64,000 nucleotides of DNA from Heterocephalus glaber (lineage: Eukaryota > Chordata > Mammalia > Rodentia > Bathyergidae): positions 1-64,000 of the forward strand of contig NW_004624801.1 in the NCBI RefSeq assembly GCF_000247695.1. Reading direction: 5' to 3'. The notes under the pieces are model-generated. The model saw nothing but the letters and a program-made list of their open reading frames with translations. It was not told the origin of the DNA and did not search any database. The translations under genes were made by a program, and so were the position numbers. Below are positions 1-11,772 of this stretch, piece by piece (the first letter of the stretch is position 1; each line of letters begins with the position of its first letter).

Positions 1-182
1 TATTATAAATATATATATATATTTCTCTTCCTTGAAAACTAATTACTTCCAAAGCAAATAACATATTTGTTTTAGTAAAATATGGCCAGATGGGATTATT
101 TGCCCTAGTTCATGACCCCTTCTCTACTTTTCTCTTGACCTCAGCACCAAAGGCCTTAATTCTTTCTTTTAAATCTGCAGTG

Positions 183-288
183 ATGCTGGGGATTTAGCTC
201 AGTGGTTCCACCGCCTGCCTCACAAGCACAAGGTTCCGAGTTTGATCCCCGGTACCAAAAACAAAAAAACAACAACAAAAAAATCCAC
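183..288 (+). mobile_element. ID-like tRNA-derived SINE, full length
   Basis: The body carries an A box (ttagctcagtggttcc) and a B box (gtttgatcc), then 'ggtaccaaaa' and an A-rich tail. It is flanked by a perfect 14-bp target-site duplication ttaaatctgcagtg (169-182 and 289-302), so this is a clean retroposition event into the L2 relic. It is a SINE, not a tRNA gene: there is no cloverleaf 3' half, and it ends in the A-rich tail. Confidence 0.93.
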
Positions 289-491
289 TTAAATCTGCAG
301 TGCTCATTTTTACCTCCTGGCCTTTGCTTTTACTCTTCCCTCTGACTGAAACACTTTCTCCCCTGACTGTTGTGTGTAGGAGCCAGTTCAAATACCATCT
401 CAAGAAAGCAATCTCTGGCCACCGTATTTAAAACATCCCCTCTAGTACTCAACAGTCACTTTTTTCTTATTATTCTGCTGTGTTTATTTTT

Positions 492-760
492 TTTTTTTCA
501 AATTTTATTTTGTACTAATTTTAAACTTGGAGAAAAATTGTGAGAAGAGTACAGAGTGTTCCCCTAGATCCCTTATCCCACTTCCCCTAATGTTAACCTC
601 CTGCATAAGCATAACTATAAACAGAAAACTAACAAGTACAATGTTATTGGCCAAACTGAAGACTTTATTCAAATTTCACAAGTTTTTCACTAATGTCATT
701 TCTATTTCAGGATCATGCTTTATTTTTTTCATGTCACACATGACCATTTGAAATTATATT
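492..760 (-). repeat. L1M 3'-UTR relic
   Basis: Reads as the reverse complement of an old L1 3' region. The phrases 'agatcccttatcccacttcccctaatgttaac' and 'ttattcaaatttcacaagtttttcac' are close to the L1M consensus as I recall it. A poly(T) run at 489-500 marks the 3' end on this strand. It splits the L2 relic, so it is younger than the L2. Confidence 0.5.
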
Positions 761-905
761 GTTTCTTCATTTTTATTTGTTAATTTTCCATCTTTTCATC
801 AGCCTGTAAGGCTCTGGAAAAGTAATAAATATGTGTCTTATCATCATGTGCTCAATGTCCACCAATTCCTTAGCATACAGAACACACTATATATTTATTG
901 AGCAA

Positions 906-1885
906 AAAAAAAATAAAATAAAATGCTCCCAGAAGTTTGGACCAGTATGGCCTAAAGGTAAATTTTATTACTCGATGCACCTTGAATAGAAGAAAATCCT
1001 CATGGAAGAACTGAAAAAAGTGTGGCTAGGAAGTATAATTCTTCTTTCTCTGTTAGGAGCTGATTACTTTTGTATTATTATTGAATACTTTTGTACACAT
1101 CAAGTGTTGATGAAGGTGAGGAAGAGTGAGCGTGTTATAGTAAATTGTATTTTTGGATCCTACCAACCAATGAAGAACCACATGCTGTCACACCGACTGC
1201 AATTTATAACGTTTGCTAAAAAGAAAACTGGAGATTGCCAATGCAATGGAAGAAAATGCGCTCCTGGGGAATAAAGTTTATCTACCTTTAGCTACTTCAG
1301 TGATAAAATGTACATTTGGATGTCTGCATATAACAAGACAAAACAATGATCCTCTAATCATGTAACATCATCAAGCTTTTTCAGAAGATTGTCTGGTTTA
1401 ACTTTGATGCTAATTCTTTATGCAGTAGAAAAATCTATCTGAAATGTGATTAGGACTTCTGGCCAACAAGTGTTTTTTTCCTTATTTTCTATGAGTTGAG
1501 GAAAATGAAAAACACTCACTTTCTAAGTAGTGCCATTAAATGTGACTTACACTTGAAAAGTTAGCTTTGATGGTAGGAACTACACTAACCACTACATAGA
1601 ACAACAGGAACAAAATATTTAATGCTTTTCTGTAAAGAAGATACACTAAAGTTATAGTGGATAAGTCTACTTTTCTTCACTAGGAAAACATGGCCCATTT
1701 CATAAAATTTATTATTTAAATCATAGGCAACTTAAGATTTCTTTCTTCTGGGTCAGAAAAATTTTAGACATTTCCTATGGGAACAAGAATTATTTGTTTA
1801 ACTATTCTGTTAGTTTGTTTAGCCAGGTTTTTGTTACATAACAAAAGTTACCCAAAGGTAAAGTGTGAAGCAACATGTACTAATT
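906..1885. other. No recognised feature
   Basis: AT-rich sequence with an A-rich run at 904-922. The plus-strand frame at 1002-1274 is open for 90 codons but has no recognisable domain, no splice context and ordinary AT-rich composition. I see nothing else to annotate. Confidence 0.5.
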
Positions 1886-2625
1886 ATTGTTTGTGTTAGT
1901 TAAGGTTTTCTAGAGAAACAGAACCAACAGAATATATATGTGCATATCAAAAGGGATTGATTATGGAAATTGGTTCACATGAGTGGGAAGTTTCATGATC
2001 TGCAAGCAAGGGACTTAGGAAAGCCAGTGGTGTAATTCAGTCCAATGATGAAGATCAGAGAACTAAGGGAGCCAATAGTGTCAGCTTTATTCCAAGATCA
2101 AAGACCTGAGACTGAGTCCAAGAGTCTGAAGGCCCAAGGACCTGGAAAGTTGACTTCCGAAGGCGACAGAAGAGGAGTACCTCAACTCAAGAAGAGAGAG
2201 GGAATTTACCTTTCTCCAGGGCTTCTGTTTCTGTTTAAACCCTCACCAGATAGAATGATACTCATCTTCATTGTTCAGGGCAAATTTTACTTTTTAATGG
2301 CACTAGGTATTGAACCGCAGGCTTGAGCACTGAGCTATATGCTCAGCCTTGTATTTATTTGATGATTTGATTTGATTTTGAGACAGAGTCTTCTTAAATT
2401 GCCCAGACAGGACTGAAACTTGCTATCCTCAGCCTCAGCCTCCAGAGTGCTGGGATTATAGGTCTGTGCTACCACACCTGGCTGAATCTCTTTTAGTCAG
2501 ATAACTGAGTCAAATGCTAATCTTTTCTGGAAATAACCTCACAGCCAGCCAGAAATATGTTTTATCTGGCTTTGTTTTGACCTAGCCAAGATGCCAAAAA
2601 TGAACCATCATCACTTTTTATGCAT
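1886..2625 (+). repeat. ERVL/MaLR-type LTR relic, split by a SINE
   Basis: The opening 'ttctagagaaacagaaccaacagaatatatatg' and later 'aagtccaagagtctgaaggc' phrases match a widespread mammalian LTR-type repeat. The match resumes at about 2500 ('gagtcaaatgctaatcttttctgg') after a B1-dID insertion at 2285-2484. I recognise the sequence type but am unsure of the subfamily name. The 93-codon frame at 2045-2326 runs through it and is not a gene. Confidence 0.55.
2285..2484 (-). mobile_element. Dimeric B1-dID SINE
   Basis: Read on the minus strand, a 7SL-derived B1 monomer comes first (plus 2380-2484, with 'gctgggattata' and 'accacacctggctg'). An ID-type tRNA half follows (plus 2285-2350, with 'tgagctatatgctcagcc' and a degraded GGTACC-like end). 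The B1-then-ID order is that of the B1-dID family known from non-murid rodents. It is diverged and has no clear target-site duplication. Confidence 0.8.
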
Positions 2626-3429
2626 ACATTGATTCATACAGCTGGATAAAGAGTCAATATTTTCAAATAACCTGGTACAATTTTTCAACCAAACACCACA
2701 TAACATAATTTTTGCTTGGTTTGAAGAGTGTTTTGTCTGAAGCATTGTAAGTTATGGAACCTCCTGCAGCCTTTCCTCAGCCTTTGCCATTTGCTCAGGC
2801 TAGTAGTAAGGCCCATAAGCAGGGTGGTAGGGAGACTGGCTGGAGTGGAAATCAATCCAAATTACTGTGCAGGGCCCTTGACCCCTGGGCCATGCATGAA
2901 CAGTCTAGCTGGTGGCCTGTTAAGAACTTGACTACATAGCAGTAGGCATGTAGTGAGCTAGTGAGTCAAGCTTCATCTGTGTTTACAGACACACTCCTTC
3001 CCCTGAGATTAGCCTCAAGACATTAGGTTCTGAAAGGAGGTAGGTAAACTATGCCTTCCAGGGATCTAGATTTTGCACTTCTTTGGTTCATCTCCAAACC
3101 ATCTCCACTCCCTCACCCTTGATCTGTGGAAAAATTGTCATCTAGGAAACTGATCCCTGCTGCCATAAACTGGTCCCTGGGATTGGAAGTGATTCTTATG
3201 TAGCCTTTTTAGGAAAACTCTTTCCTGTGGCCCTCCAATATTTTTTTCTTCCAGGGGGAAATCTATTCTTGATGCCTGCTCTGAACATGGAATAGGTCCA
3301 GTTGTTGGAGTCACCCTTAGCTTTGTTCCTTTTGACATATCCAGTGTCGATTCCTGTCTCCTTGACTTTGAAAATACTGACTCAGAATCTAAGCTTTCTC
3401 CTATATTTTCTCTCAGCCTGTACTTTCAA
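2626..3429. other. No recognised feature
   Basis: Slightly GC-richer than its surroundings near 2750-2900, with overlapping 61- and 67-codon frames that have no recognisable content. No SINE, LTR or LINE is recognised. Confidence 0.45.
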
Positions 3430-3530
3430 ATTTGCCTGATGAGAAGAATCACATGAGAAACTTATTAAACACACAAATTGCTGAGTCTCACCTCAAGCCT
3501 AGTGAATCAGAACACTATTTTGAATGTTGA
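3430..3530 (+). repeat. MER5-like hAT-Charlie MITE relic
   Basis: The phrases 'gagaaacttattaaac', 'acaaattgctgagtctcacc' and 'agtgaatcagaa' follow the order of the MER5 core. It is a short, old DNA-transposon remnant with no preserved terminal inverted repeats. Confidence 0.5.
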
Positions 3531-3534
3531 GAGG

Positions 3535-3650
3535 TCTTCATTTATTTTGAACATTAATATTTTTAAATTGACAAGTAATTGTATGCATTTATAGGGCATA
3601 TTATGACATTTTGATATATGGATGAAAGGTGGAATGATCAGATAACATTT
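3535..3650 (-). repeat. L1M 3'-end relic
   Basis: The plus-strand text 'aattgacaagtaattgtatgcatttatagggcatattatgacattttgatatatgg' is the reverse complement of the terminal L1M 3' UTR. It is short and degraded. Confidence 0.55.
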
Positions 3651-3734
3651 TTAAAAGGAGAACATCAAGAATGTGTTTTCAAAAGGACCTAGAATGACTC
3701 TCTCAGGGCAGATGTTGGAAATGCAGAAAGCCTC

Positions 3735-4270
3735 TATTATTTTCCTGGTTTGATTGTTATCAAGAGTCTCCTAACTGGTCTAGCCTCAGCTCTCATAATT
3801 CTCTAAATGGCAGTCTAAGGGGTCTAATACATACTTAGGTCAGACCATTCCTCTGCCTTATGGTTTCCTATCTTACTGAGAATGAAAGTCAAGTGTTGTT
3901 TTTAAAAACCACTAGTCTCTTATTCTCATTTTTACATATTTCTTCCAGGTGTACAGGACTTCCTCCACTAGACCTACTCCAGGGCCTTTGGACTTTCTGT
4001 TTCCTCTACTCAGAATGTAATTCTTTCAGATTGATTTGCACCTTTATTTTTTTTCAGGTTGGGCTTAACTCATCTCTTTGGTGAGGCCTCTCTAAATAAA
4101 TCAATAATCTTCATTTAGGTTCCATCGTATGCATAGTTTATTTTTCTTCATTAAAATAAATAAATATATCTGGCACATTACTAACATTGATATAGATGTT
4201 TTTATCTTGTTTGTCTCTCTTAATAGTCTAAACTCCATAAGGACAGGAACTATTTTGTCTTAATGTGAAT
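3735..4270 (+). repeat. L2 (LINE2) 3' region
   Basis: The phrases 'ctcctaactggtctagcctc', 'cagaccattcctctgcctta', 'agggcctttggactttctg' and 'aactccataaggacaggaac' occur in the order of the L2 ORF2 end and 3' UTR. The 74-codon frame at 3860-4084 lies inside it and is not a separate gene. Confidence 0.75.
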
Positions 4271-4274
4271 TGCC

Positions 4275-4727
4275 AAGATATAGAACTACCTTTTAATTCT
4301 AGTTTGCTATCAAGATGTCAATATCCAACTGTTTGATGAGTAAGAAGATAAATGAAATAAATTAATGAAGGAGCTAGGGATGAGGAGTGTGTTTAAGCTC
4401 ATGGGTTCATTATACATGATTTAGAGATCACCATATATGGGAGAGAAGCAATAAGTGTCAGAAAGCCACAGCATATTTCTGGTTGAATTTTTATTTACAA
4501 TTTAACAGAACAGTTATTTGGGCAATAATATGTATAAGGGGTTGCTTACTTCCCCAAGGAGGTTGTTTTCATGTTTCAAGAGTTCCAACTAAAGTTTGTA
4601 GTTTGGAAGTTTCAAAGTTTGAAGTTCCACTAGTTCTGAGCATCTTTCCTAAATTGGTCTCTATTATGGTCACAAAGATCATAATAAAATGTCTATTTAA
4701 TCTGTTCCATTCAATTACCTTTTTTGT
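4275..4727. other. No recognised feature
   Basis: AT-rich intergenic sequence. A 113-codon plus-strand frame (4483-4824) extends from here into the following LTR relic, so it is unlikely to be coding. Confidence 0.45.
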
Positions 4728-5048
4728 GGTGCTTTCTAGAACTGCCATAACAAATACTATACTGATTGGCTTTAGCACAGACATTCATTTTCTCTCAATT
4801 CTGAGGCTAGAAGTCCAAGAATGAGGTGTCAGCTGGTTTGAATTATTTCTGAGACCTCTCCTCTTAGTTTGTATATGGCTGTCTTCTCTCTCTGATCTCA
4901 TGTGGTCTTTTCTCTCTGTGTGTGTCTGTGTTCTAAACTCTTCTAGTAAATCAAATAGTCGTCTTGGATTAAGACCCACTCACTGACCTAATTTAACTTT
5001 AATTACATCTCTGAAAGCTCTACCTCTAAATCACTTTCTAAAGTACAA
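4728..5048 (-). repeat. Old mammalian ERVL-class LTR relic
   Basis: Contains 'ctgccataacaaatac', 'ctcaattctgaggctagaagtccaag', 'tatatggctgtcttctc', 'catgtggtcttttctctctgtgtgtgtctgtg' and 'attaagacccactcactgacc'. This series of phrases is typical of a common MaLR/MLT-type element on the minus strand. It is degraded and the subfamily is uncertain. Confidence 0.55.
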
Positions 5049-5049
5049 G

Positions 5050-5526
5050 TGATAAATGCCAAAAAGAGTCATTTGGAAAAAAATTCAGCTCACATTATGA
5101 AAGGAATTATATGCAACATTGCATGCAATCTTAAGTGTACATCTAACTGTGTATCTATTTATGCATATATATGTATAACAATGCCTTTAATATCTGAGAA
5201 TAACAAGAATATTTTTCCTAATAAGGTGCCAGTATTAAATTTCTTATCTACTAAATCTCAGACTTTCCTCTTTCTTTTCTATCTTGTTTCTCTGTTGTAT
5301 TTGCATGTAATCTTATTCACATTCATTTAGTTGAGATACACACGTTAATTTCTGTTAATAGATTCCTATAAATATTACTCTAAAAATTAAGGTACATTGA
5401 ATTATTATCAAACATGAGGTGTAATTGTATAATATTTCCAGAATTTACTCTCTCTTCTTTTTGACACAGGAAAACTAATGACTACTGAGTAAACACAGTG
5501 CATCATTTCTCAAAGTGTTTTCAATG
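5050..5526. other. No recognised feature
   Basis: Very AT-rich. The 93-codon frame at 5049-5330 is compositionally biased and not recognised. Confidence 0.45.
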
Positions 5527-5527
5527 G

Positions 5528-5631
5528 TACACTAGGTGGAAGTGGGGGAGGAGATTAGGGTGTGGCAAAGCTGGCTGGGAGCACTAGGTAGAAGTGAGGC
5601 AGGGGATTAGGGCATGGCAAAGCTGGCTAGG
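5528..5631. repeat. 52-bp tandem duplication
   Basis: A unit starting 'cactaggt' is present twice with period 52 (5530 and 5582). The copies differ at several positions, so the duplication is not recent. The unit ends in 'ggcaaagctggct'. The locus is GC-richer than its surroundings. Confidence 0.8.
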
Positions 5632-5968
5632 GAGTAGGCATGACCTGTTAATACAAAATCCCAGGACACATTCACAGAGCAGTTTCCAAAGCTCTGCAGG
5701 TAGTCTGCAGAATTGGAGCAGGTTTTCCATAGGATAGCCTGGACCTGACATCACTTGAGGAGTGGGTGATACAAAAAGAACAATGGGCATTGAGCTCTCA
5801 GGCACTGTGTTCTTCATTTTTAAATTTTTAAAAAATTTCATACCTGTTATTGTATGTTTGACACTTTCGTAGTACTTATAAACTTTACTAATAAAATCAG
5901 AGGTGATATAATCAATCTGGATTTTTGATACTGAAATGTTAACATTTGAAGGATCTGTTTAACTAAAT
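5632..5968. other. No recognised feature
   Basis: The minus-strand frame at 5584-5841 (85 codons) overlaps the tandem duplication. It shows no recognisable domain. Confidence 0.45.
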
Positions 5969-5983
5969 GAACCAGTATTTTCT

Positions 5984-6092
5984 TTTCTTTTTTGTTTTTT
6001 TTGGTACCGGGGATTGAACTCAGGACCTTGCACTTGTGAGGCAGGTGGTGAAACCACTGAGCTAAAGCCCTGACCCTATTTTTCTTTTTTTG
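5984..6092 (-). mobile_element. ID-like SINE
   Basis: On the plus strand, the poly(T)-rich tail (5978-6002) is followed by 'ggtaccggggattgaactc', then 'ccactgagctaaagccctg', the reverse complement of an ID SINE with its B and A boxes. An imperfect target-site duplication 'gaaccagtattttct' / 'gaaccagtgttttct' flanks it (near 5970 and 6095). Confidence 0.9.
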
Positions 6093-6109
6093 TGAACCAG
6101 TGTTTTCTA

Positions 6110-9100
6110 AATGACCTGTATATGATGTTATAAAATCATAGATGACTGACTGACATATTCAAAGGACAGGATATAGCAAGAGAATTTAAAGTAACTGAGA
6201 ATAATAATTCATCAATATTGTTTTAGAGTCTATATGGTAACTAACCTTTAGAAAGTTACCACCTATTGAATTTTGGTGAAGTATGAAAGACAAGTATTCA
6301 CTGCTCACTGAAAAAATTATTAAAATATACTTCCCTCCTCCAATTACACATCCATGTGTGGATGGATTTTCTCCACATACTTTAACAAAAACAATATATT
6401 CCAACAGATGGAATACAGAGACAGATATGAAAAATCTAGTCAAATATTAAAGGAATTTTCTGACAGATATTAAAGGAATTTGCAAAATTAAAAAGCAATG
6501 TCACTGTTCTCACTAAATTAATTCTTAGGTAATGTATTTATTTTTCATAAAAATATGTTATTACACTAATACACATATGATTGTTACTGGAAAATAAATA
6601 AACATATTTTAATTTTCAACATTGATATTTAATATGGCAAATTTTGATAAATTTAGCTCACGTGAAACAAAAACTTGTTAGGACCTTTAATGATTTTTAA
6701 GGGTAATAAATACCCTGAGAGCAACCAATTTAGAATTCCTGATATTGTTCATTATCTCTTTTGTGGCCCAGATCCTTTGTCAAGTGATTCAGGACTAAGT
6801 TGGTCACTTTGGAATTCCTTTCTCATCCACATTACAGACTTTTGTAGTCATCTTAATATCTACTTACAGAGATCTCTCAGCCTCTCTTATCCATTAAAAA
6901 CAAACTTAATAGTTTGCTGGTCTCCTCTCTTAACTTAGTTATTCAGTTATATTGTTTTATACTATTTCTATTTCATATTTATTACTTTATTTATCCATCC
7001 TATTTATTTACATCTGTTCAACTATATACCATGCATTTTTCTAAGTGGTTAAAATATAAGTCAGGCAGATATTGTTGCCAAGATCTGTATTTCTAATGGA
7101 AGAGATGGGTGGATACTAGTCAGTAGTCAATGTACAGTATGATTTGCACTAGTAGAAATGGAATTGAATGCTAGAGATCTAGAAGATCAGATAGTAAGAT
7201 TAGGGAGAATCTTTCTAACAACAGTAATGCCTGTGATAAGTTTTTAAGGGCAATCAGAAGTTGCTGAATAGAGAGATGCTCATCCATATGTCTGACAGTG
7301 GACTCTGGCTGTCACCTGAGAATTTAGAAGGCATTGTTGGCTGGGACAGATCATGCATCCACTGCATATAACATGGGCTTCTTCACAATAGGATTGCTGG
7401 ATTGTAAGAGCAAGTGTCTTGAGAAAAACAGAGTTAAAGGGAAGTTGTTCACTCTGTTGCAATCTAGAACTGGATGTAATCTGTTATTATTTCCACTAAG
7501 TTCTACTCTTAGGAGTTGTCAGAAAGACTTTGATTTTCAAGGGGAAGAAAAGTGTATTCCTTTCTAGTGGACTATCAAGTTTCTGGATTGTAAGCATTCC
7601 TGGAGACATATCTTGAAAATAAGTCTGCTTCCTGGCCATACAATTAATATGCCCTTTATGTGCAAAATACATTCATAGCATCCTCAAACTCCTCACATCT
7701 TATCCTATTATGGCCCAGGCCAAGGTTCATGGTTGAGGATCCCAGGATCTAAAACATACTCAAATGATTGTCTAAGTGCAAGAGTCTCCTTTGAATAGAG
7801 ACACTCTATCCAGCTCACCTTTTCTCCCAATCTGAAGACCTGTGAAGAAATAAGACAAACTGTTTCCCATATGTTCAATACACAGTGGTGGTATAGACAA
7901 CAGATAACTGCTGCAAACTTTCCTCAAAAAGGAAGAAAATGGAAGATATACTTCAGTCTCTGTCCATTGGAATTCTTTAATCCATCTGGGCACATTTATG
8001 ACGTTCTTGATTAGGGGATGGCCCTTCATCCTAGAAGTGAATTTTCATGGCTCTTGTCTTTGCTCCCTGCGTAGTCTTTCCGCTTCAATAAGAATTGTGC
8101 TGGGTTTGCAGTTAGGGAGTCTTCTCAGCCTGTTTCCTTCACATAGCGTACAGGTGTCAAAACCTCTAATTTTATAAACCTCTGACCCTATTGGTCCAAA
8201 AGATATTGGAGCAAAGAGAAGAGCACAAGCTGGTGTGGATGGAATAAAGGGTGCAGTGTGCACTGGGAGAAAATGATAATGGGAAGAAGACTATGGCAAG
8301 TTCGAGCTGCTTTCAAATACATACTGCTGTATGTAGAGGAACAATATTGCCTACAGTGGGTTTAAGATACATCTTCATTGATATCTGAGTGCAAGATCCT
8401 CTCACATGTGTGCTCTCTTGGTATTCCTACGTTGCTCTGTAACCATAGAGATGTTCTTGTTAACTCATGTCTGTTACTTGTGATTTTCACTTCCTAGATG
8501 GATGTTTAATTTCAAAGTAAATGCTCTTTAGAAAAAGCCATAGATCATATTTTCAAGTACGATGGCCTCCAGTGTATTATATAAGTGCATTTAAATGTTA
8601 ATTGTGAAGAGCAGTTTTTATCAGAGTATTACATTTCTGGAAATCTAATACAGCTTCAACTAAACACCCATGTTTTCTGGAGATGTACAAATTCTGTTAA
8701 GAGGCTACATCCTGAGAGATACAAAGCTAATATGACTTTAGGTACCTAAAAAACACATGAAAGTTTCTCTTTTATTCTGATTTTTCATGGAGGTATACAT
8801 TTAAGCTTGTAAATATTCATGATTATCTATATTATTGTGATTTTTAATACTCAATATATTTGACCCTGTACAGCAAAATTAGCTTTATAAGACACATTTT
8901 TTCTAAGATATCTTAGACTATAGTCTATTTGTGTTCCTAAAGGTCTTTACTATTAAAAGTCCTGTTGTTAAGAACCATGCAACATTTTTAGTTAAAACAC
9001 TGAGCAAGAGAAAAAAGAACTGAAAACTTTTAAGTGTAAATATTTTATTCCCCAGATTACTCATTCCATGGAAAAGCTCTAGAGTATGAATAATACATTA

Positions 9101-9214
9101 TGGTACAGTAGATGATTGCACATATGGTGCACAAGAATGGGAGTAAGAAAGAAAAAAATGGGAGAGATGAAAAAACTGCATTAAAGAAAAATGGGTAAAT
9201 GAATTGTGAATCAT
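6110..9214. other. No recognised feature (3.1 kb)
   Basis: AT-rich, apparently single-copy DNA. The minus-strand frame at 8045-8263 (72 codons, arginine-rich end) lies in a patch with several CpGs (8065-8150). It has no domain that I know. Other frames here are short and unconvincing. Confidence 0.4.
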
Positions 9215-9500
9215 CTTTCAGTCAATTTGATTCAATCAACATTTTATTGAATATTTGCTGGAGTCCACTAGGGAAATATAACTGCATAGGATTTGGTCCT
9301 TGCATTTTAGGAGGCTATGAACTTTTGTGGGATCCTGGAGTGAGCATTATAACTGTGTGTAATAAGTGTAATAATAATGTACACTGTAGACTTGCAGCCT
9401 CAGAGATAATTCCTAGTGAAGGATTCAGGACATCTCCAGAGAAGATTCAGTCACTGAGATTAATGGCAAATAAAGTTCCCGGTTTGGCCAGGCAGTCTAT
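9215..9500 (+). repeat. Unnamed ancient mammalian interspersed repeat
   Basis: 'tcaatcaacattttattgaatatttgctgg' followed by 'ggtccttgcattttaggaggctatgaac' resembles the generic opening of a mammalian-wide relic family ('...ttattgaatatctactatgtgcc... ggtccctgcccttgaggagctta'). I cannot name the family securely. The 117-codon frame at 9199-9552 traverses it and is probably chance. Confidence 0.35.
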
Positions 9501-9552
9501 CCTAGTGGTAGAGGTGATGAGAAAAGACAGAAAGATACCAAATATAGGATGA

Positions 9553-10050
9553 ATTCTGGAATTGCTGCGTACCCTGTTTAGCTGAAATAAGGAAATAGTG
9601 AAGAATGAATTAGAAAGCTAAATCGTAGCTAGGTTAGGCCTGGTAGAGAAAATTATCTTTTTTCTCCTATAAGAAGTTGGGTAGAATTGAAGACATAGAG
9701 AAGCTGTATTGCATGATTCAATGTTTATTTTAAAGATGTGTATCCAACAGCTTGATGGGTAATGATTTGGAATTGACCACATGGAGTTAAGTTTTCTGCG
9801 ATTAAAGATGTCTAACACATTATTTAAAGTTGCAATTCTGATCAAATAGAAGAAATATAAGTAAATTCTTTGGTGACGATTGTCTTTCTGAATGTAATAG
9901 TAAGGAATGAAAACAAATATTAAAAATGTTAAGGATAAATAGGAAATTTCTCTATATAAATAAATCTGCAGACGTAACTATAACTGAATTAAAGGGGAAC
10001 TGTCTAAAATGTTTGATGCTAATAATAAACAGAGCTTCACTACTAGTAGT
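9553..10050. other. No recognised feature
   Basis: AT-rich sequence without recognisable repeats or open frames of note. Confidence 0.45.
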
Positions 10051-10054
10051 GATG

Positions 10055-10145
10055 AGATCTCTTAACCTCTTTGTGCCTCAGTTTTCTTACCTATAAAACA
10101 GGTATACCAAGCGCTCCTAGTATCACTGCAAGTCTTAAAGTGAGT
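10055..10145 (-). repeat. MIR SINE fragment
   Basis: 'cttaacctctttgtgcctcagttttcttacctataaaacagg' is the reverse complement of the conserved MIR core, followed by 'gtgagttaatgc'. Ancient tRNA-derived SINE. Confidence 0.8.
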
Positions 10146-10588
10146 TAATGCTTACAGTGTGCTTATGTTATTAACATTGTCGTATTAACAGTTAATATTG
10201 TTTATACTGAGTGTTTGTGGACAAGTCATTTTTTTTTTAGTTCATATGTCTTTAAATCAAGAACCCTATCAGAATCTCGATGTCAAGACTACTGTATATC
10301 TTCTTTTGGTCCATGGACCATGATTGTTACTGTTTTATTCAGAATATTGTATAATTATTAAGAGAAAAATGTGCTCTGAAGTCACCAAGTGGAAAAGAAT
10401 AATCTTGTGAAGTCACACATGAAAATGCAAATGGTTACTAAACATATTAAAATATTCTATTTTATTACTAATCACAGAAATAGAGATGAAAATAAAATTG
10501 TGTTACCATGTCATAAAAAGAAGTGGGGAAGTTAAAATTTGGTTTAGCTTTAAAGCTGAAACCTGATGGAGATGTAAAATATTACAGT
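10146..10588. other. No recognised feature
   Basis: AT-rich; an early part of the adjacent L1M relic may extend back into 10400-10588, but I cannot show it. Confidence 0.4.
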
Positions 10589-10589
10589 T

Positions 10590-11062
10590 TATCCAGAAGG
10601 CATTTTGAAAATATGTGTCTTTATGAACCTTACCATATCAGTGAAATAAGCACTGGAAACAGAAATACTGCATGTTCTCACTCATGTGTAGAAGTAAAAA
10701 ATGTTGATTTCATAGAAGTAGAAAGTAGAATAGTTGTCACTAGAGGTTAGGAAGGGCAGGAAGGAGGAGTGGTAAAGGAAAGTTGGAAATTATGTACCAA
10801 AGCACAGTTATTTGGAGGAATAAGTTATAAAGTTTCACATGTAGTAGAGGGTCTATAATTCACAACAATTTATTATATACTGTATTTTATAAAGAACCTG
10901 AAGAGAGGAATTTGAAGTTTCCTACTGTGAGGAAATGATACATGTTTAAGGAGATGGAAATACCAATTTCCTGATTTGATGGTTACATATTGCACACATG
11001 TATCAAATTGTCACATTGTATTCTGTACACAAGTACAATTATTATGTCAATAAAACATCTAC
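10590..11062 (+). repeat. L1M 3' end
   Basis: 'catgttctcactcatgtgtagaag', 'tagaaagtagaatagttgtcactagagg' and the closing 'ttgatggttacatattgcacacatgtatcaaa ... gtacaattattatgtcaataaaa' follow the order of an old L1 3' UTR up to its polyadenylation region. The 75-codon frame at 10523-10750 is part of it. Confidence 0.75.
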
Positions 11063-11154
11063 AGTGAAAATCTTAGAACACTAATAATCTTTGTAATATT
11101 GAAAATTACATAAATATAAAGACTTTTGAAGGACAGATCTTCATTGAATATTGC

Positions 11155-11269
11155 ACAGCTAGGTATGGTGGTGGACACCTATAGTCCCACTAGCTACTCC
11201 AGATGTGAGGTGGGAATGTTGCTTGAGCCCAGGTGTTCAATACTAGCCTGAGCCATTTAGTAGTACTTT

Positions 11270-11272
<3 letters not shown>
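11155..11272 (+). mobile_element. B1 (7SL-derived) SINE, diverged
   Basis: 'ggtatggtggtggacacctatagtcccactagctactcc ... cttgagcccaggtgttcaatactagcctg' matches a 7SL-derived monomer. Its tail has been replaced by a long (AG)n tract. Confidence 0.75.

Positions 11273-11330
<58 letters not shown>
11273..11330. repeat. (AG)n microsatellite
   Basis: About 56 bp of perfect AG dinucleotides directly after the B1. It produces the run of Ser-Leu codons in the minus-strand frame at 11257-11571, which is therefore not a gene. Confidence 0.98.
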
Positions 11331-11332
<2 letters not shown>

Positions 11333-11363
11333 ACTGGTCTAATATATGGAAAAAATATGCATG

Positions 11364-11772
11364 CTATGGCTTGGATATGATCTGAGTTTGTCCCCAAATC
11401 TTCATGTGCGTGAAGCTTGGTCCCCAGTGTGGTGATGTTGAGAGGTGGTGAGACTTCTAAAAGGTGAGACTTAATAGAAGTTGGTTGGGTCATTGTAGTG
11501 TGCCCTCTGAAACGGTTAGGGTACTTCTTGTGGGATCCTGAGTTATTTCTTTTGTTATAAAAAAGCCCCACTTGAACTCCAACTTCCTGTCTCCCTGTGC
11601 AATGTTCTCACACACTCTCATGCCATTTGATAGCAGATCCTCACCAGTTTCAAGCTGATGCCCACACCTTGCCCTTGAACTTCCAGAAGTGTGAACTAAG
11701 TCTGCATCTTTTCTTTATAAAATACACAGCCTCAGATATTTCATTACAGTCAAAGAAAATAGGTGAACATAA
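11364..11772 (+). repeat. MaLR-type LTR
   Basis: Starts near 'gctatggcttggatatgatctg' and runs through 'ttggtccccagtgtggtgatgttgagaggtgg', 'gaacttccagaagtgtgaactaag' and 'ctttataaaatacacagcctcagatatttc'. This is the standard order of a MST/MLT-like MaLR LTR, about 0.4 kb. No internal sequence accompanies it, so it is best read as a solo LTR. Confidence 0.8.

Larger units (their letters stand above)
110..905 (+). repeat. L2 (LINE2) 3' region, interrupted
   Basis: Two stretches (110-490 and 761-905) read like the L2 3' end: a phrase around 'ctggcctttgcttttactcttccctctg', a 'caaataccatctc' phrase, and the terminal 'cagcctgtaaggctctgg' to 'tatttattgagc' stretch. They are interrupted by an ID SINE (183-288) and by a minus-strand L1 fragment (492-760). 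This is an ancient, non-functional LINE relic. The assignment is by recalled consensus. Confidence 0.6.

Noticed and set aside
183..288. Possible tRNA gene (A and B boxes present)
   Set aside because: The unit lacks the acceptor and T-arm pairing, ends in GGTACC plus an A-rich tail, recurs many times and has a target-site duplication: it is an ID-like SINE.
4483..4824. 113-codon plus-strand frame
   Set aside because: It runs from AT-rich DNA into an LTR relic on the opposite strand; no domain or splice context.
9199..9552. 117-codon plus-strand frame
   Set aside because: It overlaps an old interspersed-repeat relic and resembles no protein family; the length is within chance for the window.
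11257..11571. 104-codon minus-strand frame with Ser-Leu repeats
   Set aside because: It is the translation of the (AG)n microsatellite joined to an LTR.
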